A stretch of 39,843 nt of DNA from Sphingobacteriaceae bacterium (GTDB lineage Bacteria; Bacteroidota; Bacteroidia; B-17B0; Aurantibacillaceae), in NCBI GenBank assembly GCA_947457335.1, contig CANGWA010000005.1, positions 1 through 39,843 on the forward strand, written 5' to 3'. Position numbers and translations under genes: made by a program. Position 1 is the stretch's first letter, and each line of letters begins with the position of its first letter. Of the stretch, positions 20,150 to 26,570 are shown piece by piece. The notes under the pieces were generated by a model. The model was not told the DNA's origin, did no database searches, and saw only the letters and a program-made list of their open reading frames with translations.

Positions 20150-20959
20150 ATGAATCCACTACAAAGTGCCTGGCGCAATTTTACAGAACAAGGTATGCTC
20201 ACCAAACTGGTCGTGGTAAATTTTGCAATTTTCCTTGTGGTTAATGTGGTGTCGCAATTCGCACACACCAGCGTGCTCGAATGGGTAGCCATGCCGTTGC
20301 ATCTCGACACATTTCTCTATCGGTTTTGGACATTTTTTACCTACATGTTTGTGCACCAAAATTTCTGGCATTTTTTCTGGAACATGCTCACCCTTTACTT
20401 CTTTGCGCAAATTATGCACAATTTGCTCGGCGATCAAAAACTACTTTATGTGTATACCATGAGCGGAATTGCTGGCGCTACTCTCATGCTGCTCATCACA
20501 CTTATCGCTCCTTCTGTTTTTTCAAACTCCATTTTACTCGGCGCCTCTGCCGCTGTTTTGGGCGTTGGTGCACTCATGGCCATGATCGCACCAAGCTACC
20601 GCGTGCTCTTATGGGGCATCATCGACCTTCCTTTTGGCGTTTTTTTCTTTGTGGTGTTTTGCCTCACTACCGTGTTGGATTTATCGGTGAATACAGGGGG
20701 AAAAATTGCACACGTTGGTGGAACTGTGTTCGGATTGGGATACGGCTACCTGCTCAAACGCGGAATACGTTTTGAAACACCTTCTTTCTCCCGCCGCAAA
20801 TTAAAAGTGGTGCACCGACAAGGCGCCACTACTGCAACAAACCTCTACAACGAAGAAACACGCATGAACATGTTACTCGATAAAATCTCAAAAAGCGGAT
20901 ACGATAGTTTGTCACAAGTAGAAAAGGACGAATTGTTTAAACTGTCCAAACGGAGTTAA
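20150..20959 (+). CDS. Rhomboid family intramembrane serine protease (second of the pair)
   Basis: The 269-aa polytopic membrane protein carries the rhomboid dyad Ser133 in LLGASAAVLG and His188 in GGKIAHVGG. The motif is GASA rather than the common GASG, so the residue after the nucleophile differs from the first copy. Membrane segments include residues 18-34, 59-90 and 105-120. A cytoplasmic tail of about 65 residues follows the last membrane helix; it is basic at first and ends in a helical segment (MNMLLDKISKSGYDSLSQVE). That short motif recurs in many Bacteroidota rhomboids, as I remember it. The gene lies 21 nt after the first rhomboid. It ends 4 nt from a convergent LytTR gene with no hairpin terminator between them. 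Confidence 0.9.
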   Translation: MNPLQSAWRNFTEQGMLTKLVVVNFAIFLVVNVVSQFAHTSVLEWVAMPLHLDTFLYRFWTFFTYMFVHQNFWHFFWNMLTLYFFAQIMHNLLGDQKLLYVYTMSGIAGATLMLLITLIAPSVFSNSILLGASAAVLGVGALMAMIAPSYRVLLWGIIDLPFGVFFFVVFCLTTVLDLSVNTGGKIAHVGGTVFGLGYGYLLKRGIRFETPSFSRRKLKVVHRQGATTATNLYNEETRMNMLLDKISKSGYDSLSQVEKDELFKLSKRS

Positions 20960-20963
20960 ATGC

Positions 20964-21317
20964 CTAGCTGTGCGCGGCAAGGTGCTGGTGTGCGGCTTCT
21001 CTAACCGTGCGACGAATATTAAACTGCACGTCCCCAATATAAAGTTCATTTGTTTGCAATGCCGTTACATGGTTGACGTTAATAATGGTTCCACGGTTCA
21101 CCCTTAAAAATAAACGTGCTGGTAGTTTTTCAATCATTTCTATCAGCGTTGAGCGCACCATTAAACGCTTGCCGTTGGTTAAATAAAATACAGCATAATT
21201 CTGGTCGCTACAGATATAACGTACAGCCTCCAAGTCTACTTTGACGGGAGTATAGCCGTCCTTCACCATCAACACCTTGTCCGTACTGGTGTAATTTTCT
21301 CCATTGAACCGGTCCAT
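20964..21317 (-). CDS. Stand-alone LytTR DNA-binding domain protein
   Basis: This 117-aa protein is almost entirely a LytTR domain. It has VDLEAVRYICSDQNYAVFYL, the strand-helix part MVRSTLIEMIEKLP, and the signature FLRVNRGTIINVNHV. It lacks the receiver domain that usually precedes LytTR, so it is not a standard response regulator. It may be controlled by its own expression or by partner proteins. No linked histidine kinase lies next to it. The 159 nt upstream (21318-21476) hold no other supported gene. The target promoters are unknown. Confidence 0.85.
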   Translation of the reverse strand: MDRFNGENYTSTDKVLMVKDGYTPVKVDLEAVRYICSDQNYAVFYLTNGKRLMVRSTLIEMIEKLPARLFLRVNRGTIINVNHVTALQTNELYIGDVQFNIRRTVREAAHQHLAAHS

Positions 21318-21476
21318 AACCGGAAGTTAATGCATTTCGAAATGTATTCAGCGATGGTTGCGTAAAATACGCTAATTATGTGACAAGCACCTTTTACGTA
21401 ACCACCTTGGCACGGTTGCTGCAACCTGCACCATAATGCCCTTGAATGCGGCACGACGGATGTTTTTATAAGTAAA

Positions 21477-21499
21477 AAGTCCGGTTGTGCACCGGACTT
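21477..21499 (-). terminator. Intrinsic terminator after the Lys/Glu-rich protein gene
   Basis: A perfect 9-bp stem AAGTCCGGT / ACCGGACTT with a 5-nt loop begins 3 nt beyond the stop codon of the minus-strand gene. On that strand it continues into TTTTTAC. This is a good rho-independent terminator. Confidence 0.8.
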
Positions 21500-21502
21500 C
21501 AT

Positions 21503-22138
21503 TTATTTCTTCTTGATTTTTCGGGTTGTGACTTTTAACACCCCATTCACATAAGTGGAGTCAGTGACATACTCGTACTTATCGCTCTTGGGCTCAACCT
21601 TATCTTCTCTCTTCACATCCATCTTCTCCTCTTTTTTCTCCTCCTTCTTTTTTGGCTCAGCGGCTACTTCCTTCTTCTCCTCTTTCTTTTCAGGCGTTTC
21701 TTTCTTTACCGGCTTCGGTTCTTCTTTTTTCTCTTCTTTCTTCGGTTCTGCCGCAACTGGCTGCGCAGCAGGTGCATTGGTGTCAAAAATAATATCTACC
21801 TGGTAACGCTGATTCTTTTTGCCACGCAAGGCCTCCGTTTTATTGATTTGAACTAAATCCCGCGCCTTGCGATTGACCTGTAAGAACACATTCTCCGCAC
21901 GCTCCACCATGAACTTCTTAAAATCGGAATTGTCGTAATACGCTACAATATCAATGTTCGTCTTCCTGTCCTTCGGCAACTTGCTTGCCCATTGTGCTAA
22001 TTTGGCAATGTTACTGTCTGCCACCTCTGTCTTCACCCCCTGATAATACAGGCGTAACGTGTCCCTTTGCGCCTTAATACTGCTAAATCCAAGTACCAGC
22101 ATCAACGCCAGTGTCATCGTAAATCGTGTTCTATTCAT
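21503..22138 (-). CDS. Secreted Lys/Glu-rich protein with a divergent OmpA-like core
   Basis: About 211 aa from ATG 22138 (MNRTRFTMTLALMLVLG), which gives a standard signal peptide cut near SIKAQ; an in-frame ATG at 22174 adds an unlikely extension. Residues about 24-105 resemble an OmpA peptidoglycan-binding fold: IDIVAYYDNSD stands where GYTDxxG is expected, and FMVERAENV where LSxxRAxxV is expected, so the ligand-binding Asp and Arg are in place. The rest is a low-complexity linker of repeated KKEEKKEE/EPKK runs, ending in a short conserved-looking tail (YEYVTDSTYVNGVLKVTT). The OmpA-like reading is inference from pattern; no family assignment is certain. It stands alone with its own terminator. 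Confidence 0.7.
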   Translation of the reverse strand: MNRTRFTMTLALMLVLGFSSIKAQRDTLRLYYQGVKTEVADSNIAKLAQWASKLPKDRKTNIDIVAYYDNSDFKKFMVERAENVFLQVNRKARDLVQINKTEALRGKKNQRYQVDIIFDTNAPAAQPVAAEPKKEEKKEEPKPVKKETPEKKEEKKEVAAEPKKKEEKKEEKMDVKREDKVEPKSDKYEYVTDSTYVNGVLKVTTRKIKKK

Positions 22139-22230
22139 ACCCACAAAAATAATAAAAGTTGACAGCCAACTCATTCGGAACAGGTAGTCCGTCTAACAAT
22201 CGGCTTTTTTCGTAATTTTAATCTAAATAA

Positions 22231-22488
22231 ATGGTTATGAACACCGTTTTCGGTTTAATCTTTTGGATACGCATTTTTTTATCCCCCTTTGTCACTAGCC
22301 TCGTTGTGGCAGCCTTGATTGTGCTAAGCACACCAACAGCATGGAGCTACCTTGCAGCGGCAACAGTGCTGCTAGCGGGCACCATAACGGGGACCATTTT
22401 TGCAGAGCGTATGCGCGCCAAACACGGCACCATTGCGTTCATGGGGCAACTCTACCAGACCAATGACGTGAACCGCCGCACCAACTGA
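22231..22488 (+). CDS. Small two-helix membrane protein of unknown function
   Basis: This 85-aa ORF encodes two hydrophobic segments (about 6-32 and 37-55) and a polar C-terminal tail with GTIAFMGQLYQTNDVNRR. Two candidate starts lie 6 nt apart (22231 and 22237), and the longer is used here. I do not recognise a family. The hydrophobic profile, position and free-standing context support a real small inner-membrane protein. It lies between a divergent secreted protein and the S46 peptidase. Confidence 0.6.
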   Translation: MVMNTVFGLIFWIRIFLSPFVTSLVVAALIVLSTPTAWSYLAAATVLLAGTITGTIFAERMRAKHGTIAFMGQLYQTNDVNRRTN

Positions 22489-22558
22489 TTTCTGTTCCTC
22501 ACTTATCCCCCAAATGCACCGTCCACCATTTTTTAGGCTGTTATCTGCCTAAGACTGC

Positions 22559-22566
22559 TATTTTTG
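22559..22566 (+). promoter_or_regulatory. Candidate -7 promoter box for the S46 peptidase gene
   Basis: TATTTTTG fits TAnnTTTG exactly and lies 17 nt before the peptidase ATG, giving a leader of about 10 nt. No clear -33 TTG element is visible. Confidence 0.35.
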
Positions 22567-22583
22567 CCCAAATATTTCTAATC

Positions 22584-24737
22584 ATGAAGAAAATCATAAC
22601 CCTGGTCGCACTGGTACTCGTTAGTGCGATTTCAAAAGCCGACGAAGGCATGTGGCTCGTTCACCTTATTGGTGAAAAGACGTATGCCGACATGGTGAAG
22701 CGTGGACTCAAGCTCAGCAAGGAGCAGCTTTACAGTATGAACAAAAGCAGTCTCAAAGATGCCATTGTGGTGTTTGGAGGCGGCTGTACAGGCGAAATTG
22801 TAAGTAAGGAGGGATTGGTATTTACCAACCACCATTGCGGATACGATGCCATTGCCTCTGCTAGCAGCGTTGAACACAATTACCTCAAAGACGGTTTTTG
22901 GGCAAAATCAAAAGCAGAAGAAATCCCTTGTCCGGGTTTGAGCGTACAATTCCTCGTTAAAATCGACGACGTTACCGCTCAAGTCATGGAAAAACTAAAA
23001 GATGTAAAACCTGAAGAATTGACCTCTAAACTTCCGGGCATCATCAACGACATGCAAACCAAGGCTTCTGAAGGCACTGCCTACGAAGTGCGCATCAGCA
23101 GTTTCTTCAAAGGCAATCAGTTTTTACAGTTCACCTACGAGCGTTTTAAAGACGTACGTTTTGTGGGTACCCCTCCTGAAAGCATCGGTAAATTTGGCGG
23201 CGACACCGACAACTGGGAATGGCCACGTCACACTGGCGACTTCTCGGTGTTCCGTGTATACATGGCGGCCGATGGTAAAGCTGCAGAGTATAGCAAGGAC
23301 AATGTGCCTTACAAACCAAAGCAATTTTTACCAGTGAGCATTAAGGGAGTGAAGGATGGCGATTACGCCATGATTTACGGTTACCCTGGTTCTACCAACC
23401 GTTACGAAACCTCGTTTGGCATTAAATTGAAAATTGACATCGAAAACCCGAACCTGGTTAACCTCCGCGACGTACGTCTTAAAGCCATGTATGCAGAAAT
23501 GGTGAAAGACCCTGCTGTGAAAATTCAGTTAGCCAGCTCCTATGCGGGAATTGCGAACTACTGGAAATTTTTTGATGGTGAATCCAAACAACTCCTTCGT
23601 CACAACGTGCAAGCCCGTAAGGAAAAAGAGGAACAAGCTTTTATGGCTTGGGCCAAAGGAAAACCTGAATACGACAACTTGTTCGAAAAAATGAACACTG
23701 TGTACAATGCATGGCGCCCCTATGCAAAAGGTCGTGTATATCTTATGGAAGGCGTTTATGGTTCTCCATTGCTAGGCTTCGCTGCGCAATTAAAAGGATT
23801 GGAGAAGGTTCTTGCTGATGCATCAACCAAACCCGAAGACTTGGCTAAAACCATTAAAAGCGTGCAAGGGGCTTATGCCCGTTTCATCAAAAGTGAAAAT
23901 GTAGCCTCGGACCGCAACATTGTTGCCGCTGTGCTAAAAATGTTCTACACCGATATCGAACCAGCACAACGTCCCAATGAGTTTTTTGACGCCATGTTGA
24001 TTAAATACGGTGATTTAAATAAAACAGAATCGTGGAACAAACTAGCCGATGACCTCTTCGCTTCTACCATGTTATTGAACAAGGAGAAAATGGAGGCGTT
24101 TCTTGCGAAGCCAGATGTAGAAGCACTCCGCAAAGATCCTGCTGTTAACGCTGCCTTTGCCTTCAGCAATAACTTCAATAACAATTACGCAAAATTGTAT
24201 AGCGACTTTGCTGCGAAATCGTTTGCCCTCAACAACCTCTACTTAAAAGGGGTGCTCGAAATGAAAAAAGGCCAAACCTTCTACCCGGATGCTAACTTCA
24301 CGATGCGTGTATCGTATGGTAACGTTAAATCTTACAACCCGCGTGATGCTGTGCACTACAAAGAAATTTGTACCCTCAACGGGGTGATGGAAAAATACAA
24401 ACCAGGTGATTACGAATTCGATGTACCACAAGGCTTGATTGATCTCATTAATAAAAAAGACTATGGACAATACGTGGACAAAGCCACCAACGACGTCGTA
24501 GTAACCTTTATCACCACCAACGACATCACCGGCGGTAACTCCGGTTCACCCGTGCTCAACGCAAAAGGTGAATTGATTGGTTTGGCTTTTGATGGCAACT
24601 ACGAAGCATTGAGCCACAAGATTGCTTTTGATGCTGATTTGAACCGCACCATCTGCTTGGACGTGCGCTACCTCTTGTTTGTCATGGACAAATTAGGTGG
24701 TGCAAAAAACCTGATTGCAGAATTAGACTTGCGCTAA
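22584..24737 (+). CDS. S46 family dipeptidyl-peptidase, DPP7-like
   Basis: This 717-aa protein starts with a signal peptide (ending near AISKADEG) and is predicted to be periplasmic. It cuts dipeptides from the N-termini of oligopeptides for amino-acid nutrition. The chymotrypsin-like triad is visible: His in TNHHCGY (83-84), Asp in GGDTDNWEWPRHTGDF (205-220) and Ser653 in GGNSGSP. Length and motif order match P. gingivalis DPP7 and DPP11. The residue 18 positions after the nucleophile, which sets S1 specificity (Gly in DPP7, Arg in DPP11), is Gly671 in LAFDGN. That predicts preference for hydrophobic rather than acidic P1 residues. It is monocistronic, with a candidate promoter just upstream and a strong terminator downstream. 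Confidence 0.93.
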   Translation: MKKIITLVALVLVSAISKADEGMWLVHLIGEKTYADMVKRGLKLSKEQLYSMNKSSLKDAIVVFGGGCTGEIVSKEGLVFTNHHCGYDAIASASSVEHNYLKDGFWAKSKAEEIPCPGLSVQFLVKIDDVTAQVMEKLKDVKPEELTSKLPGIINDMQTKASEGTAYEVRISSFFKGNQFLQFTYERFKDVRFVGTPPESIGKFGGDTDNWEWPRHTGDFSVFRVYMAADGKAAEYSKDNVPYKPKQFLPVSIKGVKDGDYAMIYGYPGSTNRYETSFGIKLKIDIENPNLVNLRDVRLKAMYAEMVKDPAVKIQLASSYAGIANYWKFFDGESKQLLRHNVQARKEKEEQAFMAWAKGKPEYDNLFEKMNTVYNAWRPYAKGRVYLMEGVYGSPLLGFAAQLKGLEKVLADASTKPEDLAKTIKSVQGAYARFIKSENVASDRNIVAAVLKMFYTDIEPAQRPNEFFDAMLIKYGDLNKTESWNKLADDLFASTMLLNKEKMEAFLAKPDVEALRKDPAVNAAFAFSNNFNNNYAKLYSDFAAKSFALNNLYLKGVLEMKKGQTFYPDANFTMRVSYGNVKSYNPRDAVHYKEICTLNGVMEKYKPGDYEFDVPQGLIDLINKKDYGQYVDKATNDVVVTFITTNDITGGNSGSPVLNAKGELIGLAFDGNYEALSHKIAFDADLNRTICLDVRYLLFVMDKLGGAKNLIAELDLR

Positions 24738-24752
24738 TTCCCTTACTACTGC

Positions 24753-24786
24753 AAAAAGACCGCTTCCCAACAGGAGCGGTCTTTTT
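24753..24786 (+). terminator. Intrinsic terminator of the S46 peptidase gene
   Basis: A perfect 12-bp stem AAAAAGACCGCT / AGCGGTCTTTTT with a 10-nt loop starts 16 nt after the stop codon and ends in a T run. It is a textbook rho-independent terminator. Confidence 0.92.
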
Positions 24787-24891
24787 TATTTTACCCCCCG
24801 CTTATCACCGTTCCGTAACCTAGGTTTTTGCGGAATTCTGTTATAATTCGCCAAAACGCATTTTCAGACGAATATTAACCTTACATTTGTT

Positions 24892-24899
24892 TTATCTGA
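24892..24899 (+). promoter_or_regulatory. Candidate -7 promoter box for the PTPS-folE operon
   Basis: TACATTTG matches TAnnTTTG, 71 nt before the first ATG of the pterin operon. The leader after it contains two small GC-rich palindromes (CCGG, 7 nt, CCGG near 24918; CCGCG, 9 nt, CGCGG near 24944). They could fold in the mRNA, but I do not recognise a riboswitch class. Confidence 0.4.
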
Positions 24900-24970
24900 C
24901 ATTAAACGGTGCTTGACCGGCAAACTTCCGGAATCAGCTACCACCGCGGGTAACGATCGCGGCAAATGAT

Positions 24971-25384
24971 ATGAAACACAAAACTGCTGTCTACAGGCGC
25001 GAGCATTTTAATGCTGCACACCGCCTTTTCAACCCTGCACTGAGTGCGGATGAAAATGCTGCGTTGTTCGGTAAATGCAGCTACCCCAATTACCACGGCC
25101 ACAACTACGAAGTGGTGCTAAAGGTGGTGGGCGAAATCAACCCTGTAACGGGCTTTGTGGTCGACACCAAACACTTGTCTGATTTAATGAAGGAACACGT
25201 TTTGGAGAAATTCGACCACCGCAATCTCAACCTCGACACAAACGAATTTAAAACGTTGATCCCCACCGCCGAAAACATTGCCATGGTCATCCACCAACTC
25301 ATCAGTCCCCATTTAGCACCTAACCTTGATTTAACCGTTATCCTCTATGAAACAGAAAGAAATTACGTTGAATACCCTGCTTGA
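24971..25384 (+). CDS. 6-pyruvoyl-tetrahydropterin synthase family protein (copy 1)
   Basis: This 137-aa protein is a full-length COG0720 (PTPS/QueD) enzyme. Zinc ligands are His17 (HFNAAHRL), His42 and His44 (YHGHNY). The catalytic set is Cys36, Asp82-His83 (FDHRNLN) and Glu127 (YETE). The spacing from Cys to HGH is five residues (CxxxxxHGH), as in eukaryotic PTPS, rather than the three usual for QueD (CxxxHGH). This favours conversion of 7,8-dihydroneopterin triphosphate to 6-pyruvoyl-tetrahydropterin, though family members can be promiscuous. Its 3' end overlaps folE by 38 nt; FolE makes its substrate, so the pair forms a two-step pathway. A second copy lies at 28177-28587. Confidence 0.88.
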   Translation: MKHKTAVYRREHFNAAHRLFNPALSADENAALFGKCSYPNYHGHNYEVVLKVVGEINPVTGFVVDTKHLSDLMKEHVLEKFDHRNLNLDTNEFKTLIPTAENIAMVIHQLISPHLAPNLDLTVILYETERNYVEYPA

Positions 25385-26054
25385 TGATAACCGCGTTTCC
25401 CTGGCCGGACTATCGGCAGAGGAAATTGGCGACGAGCATGCTTTTACTTCCATCGACACGCCCATGCGTGAAGATGCCTTTGTTCTTTCTGAAAAAGAAA
25501 AGATGCAACGCATCGAACAACATTTCAGAGGTATCATGGAAACACTTGGTCTTGACTTGAACGACGACAGCCTCAAAGGCACGCCGGAACGTGTTGCTAA
25601 GATGTACATCAAGGAAATTTTCACGGGACTCGATCCTGCCAACAAACCAAAGATTGCACTGTTCGAAAACAAGTACAAGTACAATCAGATGTTGGTAGAA
25701 AAAGACATTACCTTCTACAGCAATTGTGAGCACCACTTTGTGCCTATCTTCGGGAAAGTGCATTTGGCCTATATCTCCAGCGGTAAAGTTATCGGCTTGT
25801 CGAAACTCAACCGGGTGGTACAGTACTTCGCTAAACGCCCCCAAGTACAAGAACGCTTCACCATGCAAATTGCCAACGAACTCAAAAAAGTATTGAATAC
25901 CGAAGACGTGGCCATCATTGTAGACGCTAAACATTTATGTGTGTCGTCGCGCGGTGTACAAGATGATAATTCTGCAACCGTTACCTCGTATTACAGCGGT
26001 GCTTTTGAACAGGAGGCGCGCAGACAAGAATTCTTGCATTACATCAATCTCTGA
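25347..26054 (+). CDS. folE: GTP cyclohydrolase I
   Basis: This 235-aa type IA enzyme converts GTP to 7,8-dihydroneopterin triphosphate, the first step to folate, biopterin-like cofactors and queuosine. The zinc ligands are intact: Cys127 and His130 in SNCEHHFVP, and Cys198 in KHLCVSSRG. The conserved KGTPERVAKM and IGLSKLNRVV blocks are present. The first 38 residues, before TPMREDAF, are variable as is usual for the family. The chosen ATG overlaps the preceding PTPS gene by 38 nt in another frame; an internal Met40 would avoid the overlap but would cut conserved-looking sequence. The overlap suggests tight co-expression. No terminator hairpin is obvious directly after the stop. Confidence 0.95.
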   Translation: MKQKEITLNTLLDDNRVSLAGLSAEEIGDEHAFTSIDTPMREDAFVLSEKEKMQRIEQHFRGIMETLGLDLNDDSLKGTPERVAKMYIKEIFTGLDPANKPKIALFENKYKYNQMLVEKDITFYSNCEHHFVPIFGKVHLAYISSGKVIGLSKLNRVVQYFAKRPQVQERFTMQIANELKKVLNTEDVAIIVDAKHLCVSSRGVQDDNSATVTSYYSGAFEQEARRQEFLHYINL

Positions 26055-26065
26055 TTTTTTTATTG

Positions 26066-26196
26066 ATTGGGCGCTTGACGTGCCATCCGCTATAGCCATT
26101 GGCCTTGTGCGTAATCAGCCTTATGGCGTGCGCGGTCCCCGCCCACTAAAGCGAGGCCTGCGCCGCTCACAGGCTGCTAACGCCCAATGCCAATGG
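26066..26196. repeat. Structured GC-rich intergenic element with crossed complementary segments
   Basis: Between convergent folE and phoH, segments ATTGGGCG (26066-26073) and CGCCCAAT (26181-26188) are complementary. So are CCATTGGC (26096-26103) and GCCAATGG (26189-26196). The order is A-B-A'-B' with A' touching B', a pseudoknot topology if transcribed; the shared ATTGG core also allows alternative pairings. Inside are smaller hairpins such as GCGG-TCC-CCGC. No coding potential was found. It resembles, from memory, dispersed intergenic elements of Bacteroidota containing a GGGCG...TCCGCT pattern. Confidence 0.5.
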
Positions 26197-26349
26197 GCTG
26201 CCGCTCCTGTCACTAGCGCAGGTTGACACCAGCATTGACATCACTTTAACTTACTCGTTGACGGCTGAATGCACTTCCATTCGTGTGCAACCAAAAAGTT
26301 GCACTTCCACGTTGTGCTTAAATTGTAAAACCATCGGGATCATCTGCGC

Positions 26350-26480
26350 CCGGGATTGCAGGCAGTAGCTTGGCGAAGGGGCGTGTTACAAGCCCTCGTG
26401 TGTGCGCACTGAGTTGGCGAAGAGCCGCACGCACGATGGGATTGTTACACGGCCCGAGCCAACTACGCCGTAAAGCCCGG
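26350..26480. repeat. 131-nt imperfect palindrome (long hairpin) between folE and phoH
   Basis: The two halves are near-perfect reverse complements along their whole length. The matching blocks, from outside in, are CCGGG, GGC, GTAG, TTGGC, GGG, GTGT, ACAA, CCC, TCGTG and GTGCG, separated by single mismatches or bulges. The innermost stem is 26396-26406 / 26426-26436 (11 pairs, one G-U as RNA) closing a 19-nt loop. The flanks differ in length by at most a few bases. It is GC-rich compared with its surroundings and has no credible ORF. It could be a dispersed palindromic element, a structured RNA, or a strong bidirectional terminator between the convergent genes. Confidence 0.7.
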
Positions 26481-26570
26481 TGCCGCTTTGTGTGAGAATG
26501 GTTGGCGGCAGGCGCCCAAAACACATGAAAAAAAAGAAAACAGGATTTTAAAAAACCCGATGTCTTCTAC

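Noticed and set aside
21269-21502. 77-aa minus-strand ORF upstream of the LytTR gene
   Set aside because: It overlaps the LytTR gene and the terminator of the upstream gene, with no domain pattern.
24900-24970. Riboswitch (tetrahydrofolate or preQ1) in the pterin-operon leader
   Set aside because: Only two very short palindromes are visible and none of the conserved bases of those classes were recognised.
25939-26226. 95-aa plus-strand ORF crossing the folE end
   Set aside because: Its first half overlaps folE in another frame and its second half is the structured GC-rich element.
26161-26230. Integron attC-like site suggested by the GCTAACGCCC pattern
   Set aside because: No matching GTTRRRY core at the other end and no integrase in the window.
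26318-26524. 68-aa minus-strand ORF within the 131-nt palindrome
   Set aside because: It is explained by the palindrome; no conserved protein features, and no start context.
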